Part shown: piece after piece, positions 26,996 to 36,525 of the stretch
Position numbering within the stretch: the first letter of the stretch is position 1
Layout: every line of letters begins with the position of its first letter
Assembly: GCA_003216375.1 (NCBI GenBank)
Contig: QCIZ01000012.1
Location: 1-39,419, forward strand
Length of the DNA: 39,419 nucleotides
Direction: 5' to 3'
Source: Prochlorococcus sp. AG-402-O21
GTDB taxonomy: Bacteria; Cyanobacteriota; Cyanobacteriia; PCC-6307; Cyanobiaceae
The notes under the pieces: model-generated
Database searches by the model: none
What the model was told of the DNA's origin: nothing
What the model saw: the letters and a program-made list of their open reading frames with translations, nothing else
Program-made: the position numbers and the translations under genes

Positions 26996-27991
26996 TTATC
27001 CAATTGATGGGATCATTGTGTTTACTAAGCCCATATATACTGGTATCCCTATGATTATGTTGAAAGGAAAGGTTAATCCAAGAGTGGTCGAAATGTAATA
27101 ACTAGGTCGTGCTTCAGGAACAGTCATTCTCATTGCTGTTGGTACAGCTAAGTATGAAGCACTAGCGCAGAGAACTACAAATAACAGAGCATTGCCTGGA
27201 TCTAAATTTAGAAATCTAGCTACTATTGATCCGAAAATCGCATTAACTATAGGCATGAATATTGAAAACAAAATGAGAAAGGCACCAGTCTTGTTTAGAC
27301 GAGCAAGACGTTGAGCAGCCACAATACCCATGTCAAGAAGGAAAAAGCATTCTGCGCCATAGAACAATTCAGCTGTGAAGGGTTCCATTTTTTTTATGTC
27401 AGATGGGTCAATCGCGGATGTTAAAAAACCTATTAAAAGGCTTCCGAGCAATAAATAGACAGAACCATTTAACATCGACTCATGCAAAATTGATCCCCAT
27501 TTCATTTTTCTTTTGATGGGCCTATCTTTGGGGGCTCCAAATTTGACTAAGAGAAGACCAATTATTATTGCTGGAGACTCCATTAGTGCTAAAGCTGCAA
27601 CCATAAAACCATCAAAGGGTATATTTTGACTTTCTAGAAAACTTTCAGCAGTAATAAATGTCACTGCACTTATTGATCCATATGCTGCTGATATTGCTGC
27701 TGCATTAAAAACATCGAATTTAAATCTCAGTACAAAAAAGCAAATAAGTGGGATTAGTAGTGACATTAATATTGCTGCTATCACAGTTGGAAGAACTGGA
27801 TAACCAAAGCCACTTTTTTGAAGCTCAATTCCGCCTCTGAATCCTATTGCAAGTAAAAGATATAAAGAAAATAATTTTGGTAGGGGCGCAGGAATCTCAA
27901 AATCAGACTTTAATGCATATGCAATTGCCCCCAAAAAGAAAAATAGTATTGGGGGACTTAGAGCATTTTGAATGAATAGGTTTTGTCCCAT
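26996..27991 (-). CDS. sbtA: SbtA-type sodium-dependent bicarbonate transporter
   Basis: 331 residues, strongly hydrophobic, with about ten predicted membrane spans and an inverted-repeat look. The family segments PILFFFLGAIAYALKSDFEIP and YLLLAIGFRGGIELQKSG near the N-terminus are characteristic of SbtA. SbtA is a sodium/bicarbonate symporter in the plasma membrane that raises cytosolic bicarbonate for carboxysomes. The protein is somewhat shorter than the beta-cyanobacterial SbtA I know (about 370 residues), mainly in the cytoplasmic loop around PKDRPIKRKMKWGS. The start is the ATG at 27991. It follows the bicA-like gene by 46 bases and precedes sbtB by 9, giving an apparent three-gene carbon-uptake operon. 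Confidence 0.9.
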   Translation of the reverse strand: MGQNLFIQNALSPPILFFFLGAIAYALKSDFEIPAPLPKLFSLYLLLAIGFRGGIELQKSGFGYPVLPTVIAAILMSLLIPLICFFVLRFKFDVFNAAAISAAYGSISAVTFITAESFLESQNIPFDGFMVAALALMESPAIIIGLLLVKFGAPKDRPIKRKMKWGSILHESMLNGSVYLLLGSLLIGFLTSAIDPSDIKKMEPFTAELFYGAECFFLLDMGIVAAQRLARLNKTGAFLILFSIFMPIVNAIFGSIVARFLNLDPGNALLFVVLCASASYLAVPTAMRMTVPEARPSYYISTTLGLTFPFNIIIGIPVYMGLVNTMIPSIG

Positions 27992-28037
27992 TTCTTGTTA
28001 GTTCTTAAAGCAATCAATTAGATGAAAATATTTATTA

Positions 28038-29705
28038 TCAGCTATTTAGGCTGTCAATTGCAGCTGTGAGCGCTTCTTTTCTTGTACCAATTACATCGAC
28101 TCCAAATTTAGCAAGTCTGTCTTTTACTCTTCCAGTTGCACCAGCTACATATGCTTTCCTTGAGTTGTTTAGCGCTTCCTGAACCATATCTTCTATTGCT
28201 AGGGTTGCAGTTACTCCAAGCCTAGGAACATCAGTTATGTCAAGTATTAGAACTTTATAGTTTCTTATAAGCATCATTCTTTCAGTAATTCCTTTTGCTG
28301 CTCCAAAACTAAGAGGCCCTTTCAATCTAAATAGCATTACTTCTCCAGCACAACGATCTAATAGTGCTTTTTCATCTGAGGGGAGTTGTGCATTTGCTGC
28401 AGTGTTATTGGACGTTGAATCCAATGGGTTGTCAGCTTCCATCCCCTCCAATTGTGTCTCTGTAATGGAATCTATCGTGAGCATATTTGCTATGAATACA
28501 CCAACTAGTACAGCCCATATCAAGTCCCAGAAAACTGTCATCAAGAGGACTCCATACATCACACTTGCGGTTTTAAGTGAAAGTCTATGAGCTCTTAATA
28601 AAAATCCCCAATCAATAATGTCTAAGCCAACTTTTATTAGAATCCCCGCAAGAAGTGCTGTAGGTATCTGAGCGGCTAGGGGACCAGCACCAACTAGAAC
28701 TAATAGCAATACAACTGAATGAACCATCCCTGAAATTGGTGTGGAACCTCCAGATTTGACATTTATTACTGTCCTCATGGTTGCTCCTGCTCCAGGCAAA
28801 CCTGTAAAAATTCCAGCTACTGCATTCCCAATACCTTGTCCAATTAGTTCTCTATCAGAATTGTGCCTGGTTTGAGAAATATTATCGGCGACAAGAGATG
28901 TAAGAAGAGAGTCAATAGCGCCAAGAACAGCAAGGACTAGTCCGGCTTTAAGAATTATTGGGAAGAAATTGTCAAAGCTTGGATCTGGGAGACTTAAAGA
29001 AAGACCACCCTCTGGTATTGCGCCTATTCGATCTATCGAACTATCGCCAAAAAGAAGAATTGATAAAGGAGTTACTATTAATAATGCTAAAAGAGGAGAC
29101 GGGACCCATTGACTGATTTTGCGTGGAGTCAGAAACACTATCGCAAGTGTCATTACTGCAACTGCTATTGCAGCCCCATTGGGTTCGAAATTGTTAACTA
29201 AAGTTGAAAGAGACTCTAATACTCCTCCTCGAGTAGATATCCCAAGCAAAGGACCTATTTGAAGAGTAATTATGATTACTCCTATTCCAGACATAAAGCC
29301 TGAAACGACTGAGTATGGAACAAGTGTGATGTATTTACCCAGCCTTAGTAGGCCAAATAAAATTTGAAATAATCCTCCAATAACAACTGCAGCCATTACT
29401 AAAGGAAGAATTTCGCCAGCAGACAAATCTCTAGGTACTCCTACAGCAGCCAGGCTCGCAACTACTCCAGCAACTGTTACGCTCATCGGCCCAGTAGGAC
29501 CACTTACCTGAGCAGGAGTTCCTCCAAACAACGCAGCGAGGAATCCAACTACGACTGCTCCATAAAGGCCATAAATAGCGCCTCCAGGGCCAAGTGCCGC
29601 ATTTCCAAACGCTAAAGCTAGTGGTAGGGCTACAACCGCGGCAGTCAAGCCGCCTAATACATCACCTCTAATATTTTTTAGGTGAAAGCCATTAATTAAC
29701 GCCAA
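28038..29705 (-). CDS. SulP-family anion transporter, BicA-like bicarbonate permease with STAS domain
   Basis: 555 residues. Roughly residues 1-420 form the SulP membrane domain (12-14 spans) with NIRGDVLGGLTAAVVALPLALAFG, the substrate-site loop SGPTGPM (68-74) and the segment SLLTSLVADNISQTRHNSDRELIGQG. These closely resemble BicA, a low-affinity high-flux sodium/bicarbonate symporter. The C-terminal 108 residues are a STAS domain (LDITDVPRLGVTATLA). Sulfate or another anion is possible, since SulP substrates cannot be read with certainty, but the location directly upstream of sbtA-sbtB argues for bicarbonate. The start is TTG with an excellent AAGGAGA ribosome site 5 bases upstream. No in-frame ATG precedes the conserved N-terminus. 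Confidence 0.87.
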   Translation of the reverse strand: MALINGFHLKNIRGDVLGGLTAAVVALPLALAFGNAALGPGGAIYGLYGAVVVGFLAALFGGTPAQVSGPTGPMSVTVAGVVASLAAVGVPRDLSAGEILPLVMAAVVIGGLFQILFGLLRLGKYITLVPYSVVSGFMSGIGVIIITLQIGPLLGISTRGGVLESLSTLVNNFEPNGAAIAVAVMTLAIVFLTPRKISQWVPSPLLALLIVTPLSILLFGDSSIDRIGAIPEGGLSLSLPDPSFDNFFPIILKAGLVLAVLGAIDSLLTSLVADNISQTRHNSDRELIGQGIGNAVAGIFTGLPGAGATMRTVINVKSGGSTPISGMVHSVVLLLVLVGAGPLAAQIPTALLAGILIKVGLDIIDWGFLLRAHRLSLKTASVMYGVLLMTVFWDLIWAVLVGVFIANMLTIDSITETQLEGMEADNPLDSTSNNTAANAQLPSDEKALLDRCAGEVMLFRLKGPLSFGAAKGITERMMLIRNYKVLILDITDVPRLGVTATLAIEDMVQEALNNSRKAYVAGATGRVKDRLAKFGVDVIGTRKEALTAAIDSLNS

Positions 29706-29848
29706 TCGACTCTCCTTACTTGATTTGACTTGAACAAGCCTATCTCTTCAAGGTTCCATTAAGTTTTGGGATCTCTACTTTTAAATACTTATATTGAAAA
29801 AGAATCATTGAAAAAATTGATTTTTTCTAAGAATGCAGCGTGATTTCG

Positions 29849-30784
29849 ATGGCATTAGATGATTTTAAGGATTATTTCAAGATCCTTGGTGTTAGTAGAA
29901 ATGCTACCGATAAAGAAATCAAAAGTGCTTTCAGGAAACTTGCTAGAAAATTTCATCCTGATTTACATCCACATGATGAGAGGGCAGAGTCAGAGTTCAA
30001 AGAAATAAATGAAGCTTATGAGATTCTTTCAGATGAGGATAAAAAAAAGTCTTATGAACAATTTCTAAATTATTGGTACAAAAATAGAGATGGAAAGTCG
30101 AGAGATTTTTCTAGTGAAAATAATGACCAGCGATTTGATGAATATCTAAACTTTGATGATTTTTTGAGTGATTTAATTGGAAGATTTAGTGAGGTTGGTA
30201 AAGAAATTTATTCAAATATATCTTCAGATAATAGTGCTCAATCATTAAATCTTGATGCTGAATTTGATTTGCAGATTAGTTTTCAAGAGGCTTTGAATGG
30301 AACAAAAAAGAATCTTTTAGTGAATGATGAACGTATCGAGGTGAAAATTCCAAAAGGAACTGAAACAGGATCAAAAATACGTATTGAAAATAAAGGTAAT
30401 ATACAGTCCGGGAAAGGGAAAAGAGGAGATTTATTGATTGAAGTCAGTATTAAGTCTCATCCAATTTGGAAAGTGAAAGGTTTAGATGTGTATGCAGATT
30501 TACCTATTTCTTTAGATGAATTGGCTTTGGGAGCAAATATTTCGGTTGCATCTCCCCAAGGAATCACATATTTATCAATACCTTCTGGAAGTTTACCTGA
30601 GAAAAAATTGAGATTAAAAGGTCAAGGATTACACAACTTAGATACCCAAGGAGATTTGTTTTTTACTCTAAAATTGAAGTTCCCTAAAAATTGGTCAGAC
30701 AAGGAGTTGAGACTTCTTGAAAAGCTTAGATCTGTTCGAATAGATGAACCTCGTTCGACTTGGTTCGATCAGGCTAGGACTTAA
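29849..30784 (+). CDS. DnaJ/CbpA-type J-domain co-chaperone
   Basis: 311 residues from the ATG at 29849. A GTG at 29840 would add three residues. The J-domain (about 4-68) has the HPD tripeptide at 36-38, which stimulates DnaK ATPase. There is no cysteine-rich zinc-finger domain. Instead an acidic/aromatic linker (DQRFDEYLNFDDFLSDLIGRF) leads to two C-terminal beta-sandwich client-binding domains (VEVKIPKGTETGSKIRIENKG and YLSIPSGSLPEKKLRLKGQGL). This is the CbpA layout (type II). The gene heads the plus-strand run toward hemB, 49 bases away, and is divergent from the bicA-like gene. Confidence 0.9.
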   Translation: MALDDFKDYFKILGVSRNATDKEIKSAFRKLARKFHPDLHPHDERAESEFKEINEAYEILSDEDKKKSYEQFLNYWYKNRDGKSRDFSSENNDQRFDEYLNFDDFLSDLIGRFSEVGKEIYSNISSDNSAQSLNLDAEFDLQISFQEALNGTKKNLLVNDERIEVKIPKGTETGSKIRIENKGNIQSGKGKRGDLLIEVSIKSHPIWKVKGLDVYADLPISLDELALGANISVASPQGITYLSIPSGSLPEKKLRLKGQGLHNLDTQGDLFFTLKLKFPKNWSDKELRLLEKLRSVRIDEPRSTWFDQART

Positions 30785-30794
30785 AGGAAGTAAA

Positions 30795-30824
30795 ATGTAG
30801 TTATCTCTCATGTAGTTATCTCTA
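30795..30824 (+). repeat. 15-base tandem duplication between dnaJ-like and hemB
   Basis: Two adjacent 15-base units, ATGTAGTTATCTCTC (30795-30809) and ATGTAGTTATCTCTA (30810-30824), differ only in the last base. They lie directly upstream of the hemB start. Each unit contains ATG followed at once by TAG. It is probably a recent slippage or duplication event; an effect on hemB translation is possible but unproven. Confidence 0.85.
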
Positions 30825-30833
30825 TTGGTCAAT

Positions 30834-31832
30834 ATGGATCTTACTTATCGGCCCCGTCGTCTTCGTAGAACAAACTCTTTAAGAGATATGGTTAGAGAGC
30901 ATAGTGTCTCTGCCTCTGACTTTATTTACCCTCTTTTTGTTCATGAAGGTTCAGATATTCAAGAAATAGCAGCGATGCCAGGTGCATTTCGCTGGTCAAT
31001 GGATAGTTTGGTTGATGAAGTTAAACGTGCTTGGAATCTAGGTATTAGATGTGTCGTTCTATTTCCAAAAGTTCCAGAAGAGCTGAAAACAGAAGATGGA
31101 GCTGAATGTTTTAATGAAAAAGGTTTAATACCAAGGGCTATTGAAAGATTGAAAATAGAGATACCTGAAATGTCCATCATGACTGATGTCGCTTTAGATC
31201 CTTATTCTTGTGATGGTCATGATGGAATAGTTAGTAATCAAGGAATAATTTTGAATGATGAAACCGTTGATTATTTATGTAAACAAGCAGTGGTCCAAGC
31301 ACAATCAGGAGCAGATTTAATTGGGCCTAGTGACATGATGGATGGAAGAGTAGGAGCTATAAGAGAAGCCTTAGATGATGAAGGTTTTGAACATGTAGGA
31401 ATTATTAGTTATACCGCAAAATATTCATCTGCCTATTACGGGCCTTTTAGAGAAGCTTTAGATTCTGCCCCTAGATCATTATCAAATAAGCCTATACCGA
31501 AAAATAAAAATACCTATCAGATGGATCCAGCGAATGCTAGAGAAGCCATAACAGAAGCTCAACTTGATGAACAAGAGGGATCGGACATCCTAATGGTTAA
31601 ACCTGGCTTGGCTTACTTAGATATTATTTATCGTTTAAGGGAAGAATCAGAATTACCAATCGCTGCATATAACGTTAGTGGAGAGTATTCAATGGTTAAA
31701 GCTGCTGCTCAAAGAGGTTGGATTGATGAAAAGGCAATAGTTTTAGAAACTTTATTGAGTTTTAAAAGAGCTGGAGCAAATCTGATACTTACGTATCATG
31801 CGTGTGATGCCGCAGGATGGTTAAAAGAATAA
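30834..31832 (+). CDS. hemB: Porphobilinogen synthase (delta-aminolevulinic acid dehydratase)
   Basis: 332 residues from the ATG at 30834. A TTG three codons upstream is less likely. The enzyme condenses two 5-aminolevulinate molecules to porphobilinogen, feeding chlorophyll, haem, bilin and cobalamin synthesis. The two active-site lysines are in ISYTAKYSSAYYGPFREAL (near 196) and ILMVKPGLAYLDI (near 256). The metal-site loop reads DVALDPYSCDGHDG (118-131), aspartate-rich as in magnesium-type enzymes and without the three-cysteine zinc site. It is preceded by a 15-base tandem duplication and followed by a VOC-family gene. Confidence 0.97.
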   Translation: MDLTYRPRRLRRTNSLRDMVREHSVSASDFIYPLFVHEGSDIQEIAAMPGAFRWSMDSLVDEVKRAWNLGIRCVVLFPKVPEELKTEDGAECFNEKGLIPRAIERLKIEIPEMSIMTDVALDPYSCDGHDGIVSNQGIILNDETVDYLCKQAVVQAQSGADLIGPSDMMDGRVGAIREALDDEGFEHVGIISYTAKYSSAYYGPFREALDSAPRSLSNKPIPKNKNTYQMDPANAREAITEAQLDEQEGSDILMVKPGLAYLDIIYRLREESELPIAAYNVSGEYSMVKAAAQRGWIDEKAIVLETLLSFKRAGANLILTYHACDAAGWLKE

Positions 31833-31882
31833 TAGAGTTAATTAAGAAAATTATTAAAAATTTCAATTTTCAATCAAAAGTA

Positions 31883-32287
31883 ATGCTAGAAAAACACTCT
31901 GACTTAAATAATGAAAGAGTTCATCGGCTCGGCCATGTAGCTATAAGAGTGGATGATGTTGATAGGGCCAAAAGTTTTTATTTGAGCTTGGGGATGAAGC
32001 TTGTTTGGGATGATCCTGATTGGTGTTACTTAGAGACAGGAGAGCACAAAGATGGCCTAGCTTTGCTCGGCCCGAGCTATAAAGCGGCTGGTCCACATTT
32101 TGCATTTCACTTCACTAAAAAGGATGAAATAGAAAGAATTCATTCTTCTCTAAAAAATCAAGGTGTACAGGTTGGCGCTTTGCATGATCATCGAGATGGA
32201 ACATCTTCTTTTTACTTGAAAGATACAGAAGGTAATTGGTTGGAAATGCTTTATCACCCATCAACAGGAATTCCAACAAATCAATAG
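31883..32287 (+). CDS. VOC-superfamily protein, glyoxalase I-like
   Basis: 134 residues from the ATG at 31883. An ATG at 31817 would extend it to 156 residues but overlap hemB by 16 bases and add a lysine-rich tail unlike the family. The fold signature is clear: LGHVAIRVDDVDRAKSFYLSLGMKLVWD begins the first beta-alpha-beta-beta-beta module, and the second ends in SFYLKDTEGNWLEMLYHP. The histidine near the start and the glutamate in WLEML are typical metal ligands. Lactoylglutathione lyase is the usual annotation, which would detoxify methylglyoxal with glutathione. However, the VOC superfamily also includes dioxygenases and resistance proteins, and specificity is not readable here. It lies 15 bases before mutS2. 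Confidence 0.82.
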   Translation: MLEKHSDLNNERVHRLGHVAIRVDDVDRAKSFYLSLGMKLVWDDPDWCYLETGEHKDGLALLGPSYKAAGPHFAFHFTKKDEIERIHSSLKNQGVQVGALHDHRDGTSSFYLKDTEGNWLEMLYHPSTGIPTNQ

Positions 32288-32302
32288 AATTTAGGTAGAC
32301 GA

Positions 32303-34717
32303 ATGGAATTTACAATAAATCAAGATGATTCTGCAAAAACACAAATAATTCTAGAGTCTTTGGAGTTACTTGAATGGCCAACTGTTTGTAACCATTTGTC
32401 TTCATTCGCGGTTACCCAACAAGGTCGTAATAAATGTAAAAGCTTTGATTTGCCATTAGATATATCTCTTAGCCAAGAGCTATTGTCCCAAACGTTAGAA
32501 ATTGGATCATTAGATATTTCTCTTGATGGAGGAATATCTTTTGAAGGTGTTCATGATTTGGAAAATATTCTTTTGATATGCTCCAAAGGTGGTGTCGCAA
32601 TAGGTGAGGATTTATTAAAAGTTGCTGATACTTTAAGAGTTGCTAGAAAATTACGAAAACTAATATTTGATCAATTAATACGTCCACGACTTTCTGAATT
32701 ATTCAAAGACGTTGCAACTTTGCCTGATTTGCAAAAACTACTCGAATTTGGTCTGGATGAAGGTGGGCGAATTGCAGATCGTGCTAGTCCAAAACTTTCT
32801 GAATTACGACGCCATAGGAATTCGGTACGTCTTCAAAGAAAAGATATTCTTCAAGATATTATCCGTAAATATGGTGGATTACTTCAAGATAATATTATCT
32901 CAGAGCGGTATGGAAGACCTGTTTTAGCATTTAAAGCTGGGACTTCCGACCAGATTAAGGGAATGGTTCATGATAGTTCCGCTTCAGGAAATACTATCTA
33001 TGTTGAGCCACAAGTTGTCATATCAATAGGGAATCGTTTAGCAAAAATAGATTCTGAAATCTCAGATGAAGAGAGGAGACTTTTAGCTAATTGGAGTAAA
33101 GAGGTTGGATTTAATGCCGATGTAATAGCTCATTTAGGAGAGATTCTTTTACAGATTGAGTTTGCATTGTCACGAGCTCGTTACTCGAAATGGCTTAATG
33201 GGGTACCAGCAATTCTTGATGAGAAGGAAAATACACTATTTGAGATTAAAGATTTTCGTCATCCTTTATTAGTATGGAATGATTTCCATGAGAAAAAAAA
33301 TACAGTAGTTCCAACTACTTTTGATGTTCCGTCTGATTTAAAAGTTGTTGCAATTACAGGTCCTAATACTGGAGGCAAAACAGTTGCGTTAAAAAGTATT
33401 GGTCTAGCAGTTTTAATGGCAAAAGCAGGAATACTTTTACCATGTAATGGCGCACCAAGATTACCCTGGTGTAAAAATATTTTAGCCGATATTGGTGATG
33501 AGCAATCATTACAGCAAAATTTATCTACATTTAGTGGACATATTCTTCGTATAAGTCGAATACTCGATGCTATAGCTTCTTCCCGTGGGACGACTCTTGT
33601 TCTTTTAGATGAAGTTGGAGCAGGAACTGATCCAACTGAAGGTACAGCTTTGGCTATGGCTCTGTTGAAGATAATGGCGGATAGAGCACGACTAACTATT
33701 GCTACTACTCATTTTGGAGAATTAAAAGCACTGAAATATAGTGATTCAAGATTTGAAAATGCTTCAGTTTCTTTTGATAGTGAAACAATAAAACCAACCT
33801 TTCATTTGCAATGGGGCATTCCTGGTAGGAGTAATGCAATTGAGATTTCACAAAGACTTGGTCTTGATTCGGAAGTGATACAACTTGCTCAAGAGTTTAT
33901 CCATCCTGCAAGCGTTGATAATGTTAATCAAGTTATTAAAGGCTTAGAAAAACAACGTGAGAGGCAACAATCAGCAGCTGAAGATGCCGCGGCTTTATTG
34001 GCAAAAACTGAATTATTACATGAAGAATTACTTGATAGTTGGCAGAAACAACGTCAACAAACGGAGAGGTTTAATGAACAAGGAAGGTTCAAACTGGAGT
34101 CATCAATTCGAGAAGGTCAAAAAGAAGTTAGACATTTGATTAAACGTTTGCGCGATCAAAATGCTAGTGGTGAAACAGCAAGAATTGCTGGTAAACGATT
34201 ACGGCAAATGGAGAAGGGATATCGAAGGAATAGGCCGGTTCCGCATGTGCCGGGCTGGGTCCCAAAAATTGGGGACAAAGTTAGATTGTCTTCTATAGGT
34301 AAAGCAGGTGAAATAATTTCTTTCTCAGATGATGGAATGCAATTAACAGTATTGTGTGGGGTATTTCGAAGCAAAGTCAGTTTAACGGAAGTAGAAAGTC
34401 TTGATGGTCAAAAGGCCGAAATAAATCCAAGTGTGCAAGTAAAAACTTCGCAGGTAAGAAAGAATTTTTCTTTAGTACGTACTAAAAAGAATACCTTAGA
34501 TGTAAGGGGGTTACGCGTGCATGAAGCCGAGGGGGTAATTGAAGAAAAATTGAGAAATTGTTCCGGAGCTTTATGGGTTATTCATGGAATTGGTTCTGGA
34601 AAACTAAAAAAAGGTTTGAGGAAATGGTTTGATTCACTTTCATATGTTGAAAAAGTAGCCGATGCTGAACCTCATGATGGAGGCCCTGGATGTAGTGTTG
34701 TGTGGATGGTTGATTGA
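32303..34717 (+). CDS. mutS2: MutS2 family ATPase with Smr domain
   Basis: 804 residues. The MutS core (levers and ATPase) lacks the mismatch-recognition N-terminal domain of MutS. Walker A is ITGPNTGGKT (351-360), Walker B lies in LLDEVGAGTDPTEGTAL (about 435), and TTHFGELK follows. A coiled, glutamine-rich stretch (VIKGLEKQRERQQS onward) leads to a C-terminal Smr endonuclease-type domain starting at LDVRGLRVHEAEG, with the conserved IHGIGSGKL. MutS2 suppresses homologous recombination in some bacteria and splits collided ribosomes in Bacillus; the latter role would suit the neighbouring ribosome GTPase gene obg. The start is ATG. Confidence 0.94.
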   Translation: MEFTINQDDSAKTQIILESLELLEWPTVCNHLSSFAVTQQGRNKCKSFDLPLDISLSQELLSQTLEIGSLDISLDGGISFEGVHDLENILLICSKGGVAIGEDLLKVADTLRVARKLRKLIFDQLIRPRLSELFKDVATLPDLQKLLEFGLDEGGRIADRASPKLSELRRHRNSVRLQRKDILQDIIRKYGGLLQDNIISERYGRPVLAFKAGTSDQIKGMVHDSSASGNTIYVEPQVVISIGNRLAKIDSEISDEERRLLANWSKEVGFNADVIAHLGEILLQIEFALSRARYSKWLNGVPAILDEKENTLFEIKDFRHPLLVWNDFHEKKNTVVPTTFDVPSDLKVVAITGPNTGGKTVALKSIGLAVLMAKAGILLPCNGAPRLPWCKNILADIGDEQSLQQNLSTFSGHILRISRILDAIASSRGTTLVLLDEVGAGTDPTEGTALAMALLKIMADRARLTIATTHFGELKALKYSDSRFENASVSFDSETIKPTFHLQWGIPGRSNAIEISQRLGLDSEVIQLAQEFIHPASVDNVNQVIKGLEKQRERQQSAAEDAAALLAKTELLHEELLDSWQKQRQQTERFNEQGRFKLESSIREGQKEVRHLIKRLRDQNASGETARIAGKRLRQMEKGYRRNRPVPHVPGWVPKIGDKVRLSSIGKAGEIISFSDDGMQLTVLCGVFRSKVSLTEVESLDGQKAEINPSVQVKTSQVRKNFSLVRTKKNTLDVRGLRVHEAEGVIEEKLRNCSGALWVIHGIGSGKLKKGLRKWFDSLSYVEKVADAEPHDGGPGCSVVWMVD

Positions 34718-34816
34718 AATTGAGGTGAAAGTTATAAACAGTGTTTTCAGTTCTTTAATTGAGCAAGGATGAATGTAAGAATTATTATTTATTTAATTGA
34801 TTAGAGATATTTTTAA

Positions 34817-35806
<990 letters not shown>

Positions 35807-35883
35807 TTAATTGTTATGAGTGAATCATACCTACTTGTCTTACAGTTGATTTTTGGTCATAACTAAAGAGAGTTATTAAAATT

Positions 35884-36066
35884 ATGGATTTTTACAGTTG
35901 TTTTGATGGACAAGGAGAAATTATTGCTCGCTGCCAGACTGATCAAGATATTAATGTTCTAAAGAAAATGGGTAGACCAATCGCTGAAGTACGTCAGATG
36001 AAAAATGAGGAGGCAGTTGTTTGTTCTTTAACTGGAAGTCCTTCAGATTTTAATATGGATTATTAA
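35884..36066 (+). CDS. 60-residue protein of unknown function
   Basis: A 60-residue frame with an ATG start and codon use like its neighbours. It is mixed in charge with a slight acidic excess and has three cysteines (in YSCFDG, ARCQTD and VVCSLTG). It reads as a short soluble alpha/beta protein with no membrane span. I do not recognise the family, although small proteins of this kind are conserved across picocyanobacteria as far as I recall. It lies after obg and is closed by a very strong hairpin terminator 10 bases past its stop, which supports it as a real end-of-operon gene. Confidence 0.7.
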   Translation: MDFYSCFDGQGEIIARCQTDQDINVLKKMGRPIAEVRQMKNEEAVVCSLTGSPSDFNMDY

Positions 36067-36074
36067 TAGGATCT

Positions 36075-36122
36075 AATAGAACAAAAAGGGGGAGGCTATA
36101 ACCTCCCCCTTTTTGTTCTATT
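36075..36122. terminator. Strong bidirectional intrinsic terminator
   Basis: A perfect 21-bp stem (36075-36095 with 36102-36122) encloses the 6-base loop CTATAA. The top of the stem is GC-rich (GGGGGAGG/CCTCCCCC), flanked by an A5/T5 block, so it can work on both strands. It sits between the convergent 60-residue gene and the CP12 gene, 9 and 16 bases from their stops. Confidence 0.92.
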
Positions 36123-36137
36123 GATTGTCTTTAAATA

Positions 36138-36356
36138 TTAATCGTCGTATACCAAGCACTCAGGTTCGTCAGGGTTCGCGTCGCAGAAAAGTTCCAGAGC
36201 ATTTGGATCATGCTTGTCTTCAGGATGATGCTCCTTATATTCCTTGAGAGAATTAAGTTCATCTTCTAAATGATGGAGCTTGGATTCATTCCCCTGAGCT
36301 TTTGCTTCTTGGATCTCGGATTCATCCTTTTTAATATGCTCGTCAATAGTTTTCAT
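36138..36356 (-). CDS. cp12: CP12 Calvin-cycle regulator, C-terminal-cysteine-only form
   Basis: 72 residues from the ATG at 36356. An upstream ATG at 36452 would give 104 residues, but its first 32 do not look like CP12. The last 15 residues, CDANPDEPECLVYDD, are the diagnostic GAPDH-binding tail with its redox cysteine pair. The N-terminal half (MKTIDEHIKKDESEIQEAK, then LHHLEDELNSLKEYKEHHPED) is a charged helix with no cysteine, so the N-terminal pair associated with phosphoribulokinase binding is missing. CP12 assembles GAPDH and PRK into an inactive complex in the dark. Such short forms are typical of marine picocyanobacteria, to my knowledge. It is tail-to-tail with the 60-residue gene across a strong terminator. 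Confidence 0.9.
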   Translation of the reverse strand: MKTIDEHIKKDESEIQEAKAQGNESKLHHLEDELNSLKEYKEHHPEDKHDPNALELFCDANPDEPECLVYDD

Positions 36357-36525
36357 AGCGTCTTGTAAGAGCAGGATCGGTTGACTAACACAATAATTAT
36401 GACGGAGGAATATTGCACGTGGTTTGTAAATTTGGTTGGATTTCCTCACCATTCCCTGACTTAAGACCTATAAAAAAAGATCTTTGTGTGGCTTTTCTCT
36501 TTTAATTGACAATTGGTTGATTTAT

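Noticed and set aside
29810-29827. A GAAAAAA/TTTTTTC inverted repeat before the dnaJ-like gene.
   Set aside because: Seven pairs, nearly all A-T, with no T-tract context for either gene; probably chance or a bent promoter region.
31817-31882. A 22-codon N-terminal extension of the VOC-family gene overlapping hemB.
   Set aside because: Lys/Ile-rich, not seen in the fold, and it begins inside hemB; the ATG at 31883 gives a normal family start.
36357-36452. A 32-residue N-terminal extension of the CP12 frame.
   Set aside because: It does not resemble CP12, whereas the internal ATG gives the familiar charged MKTIDEH start; I treat the extension as untranslated unless shown otherwise.
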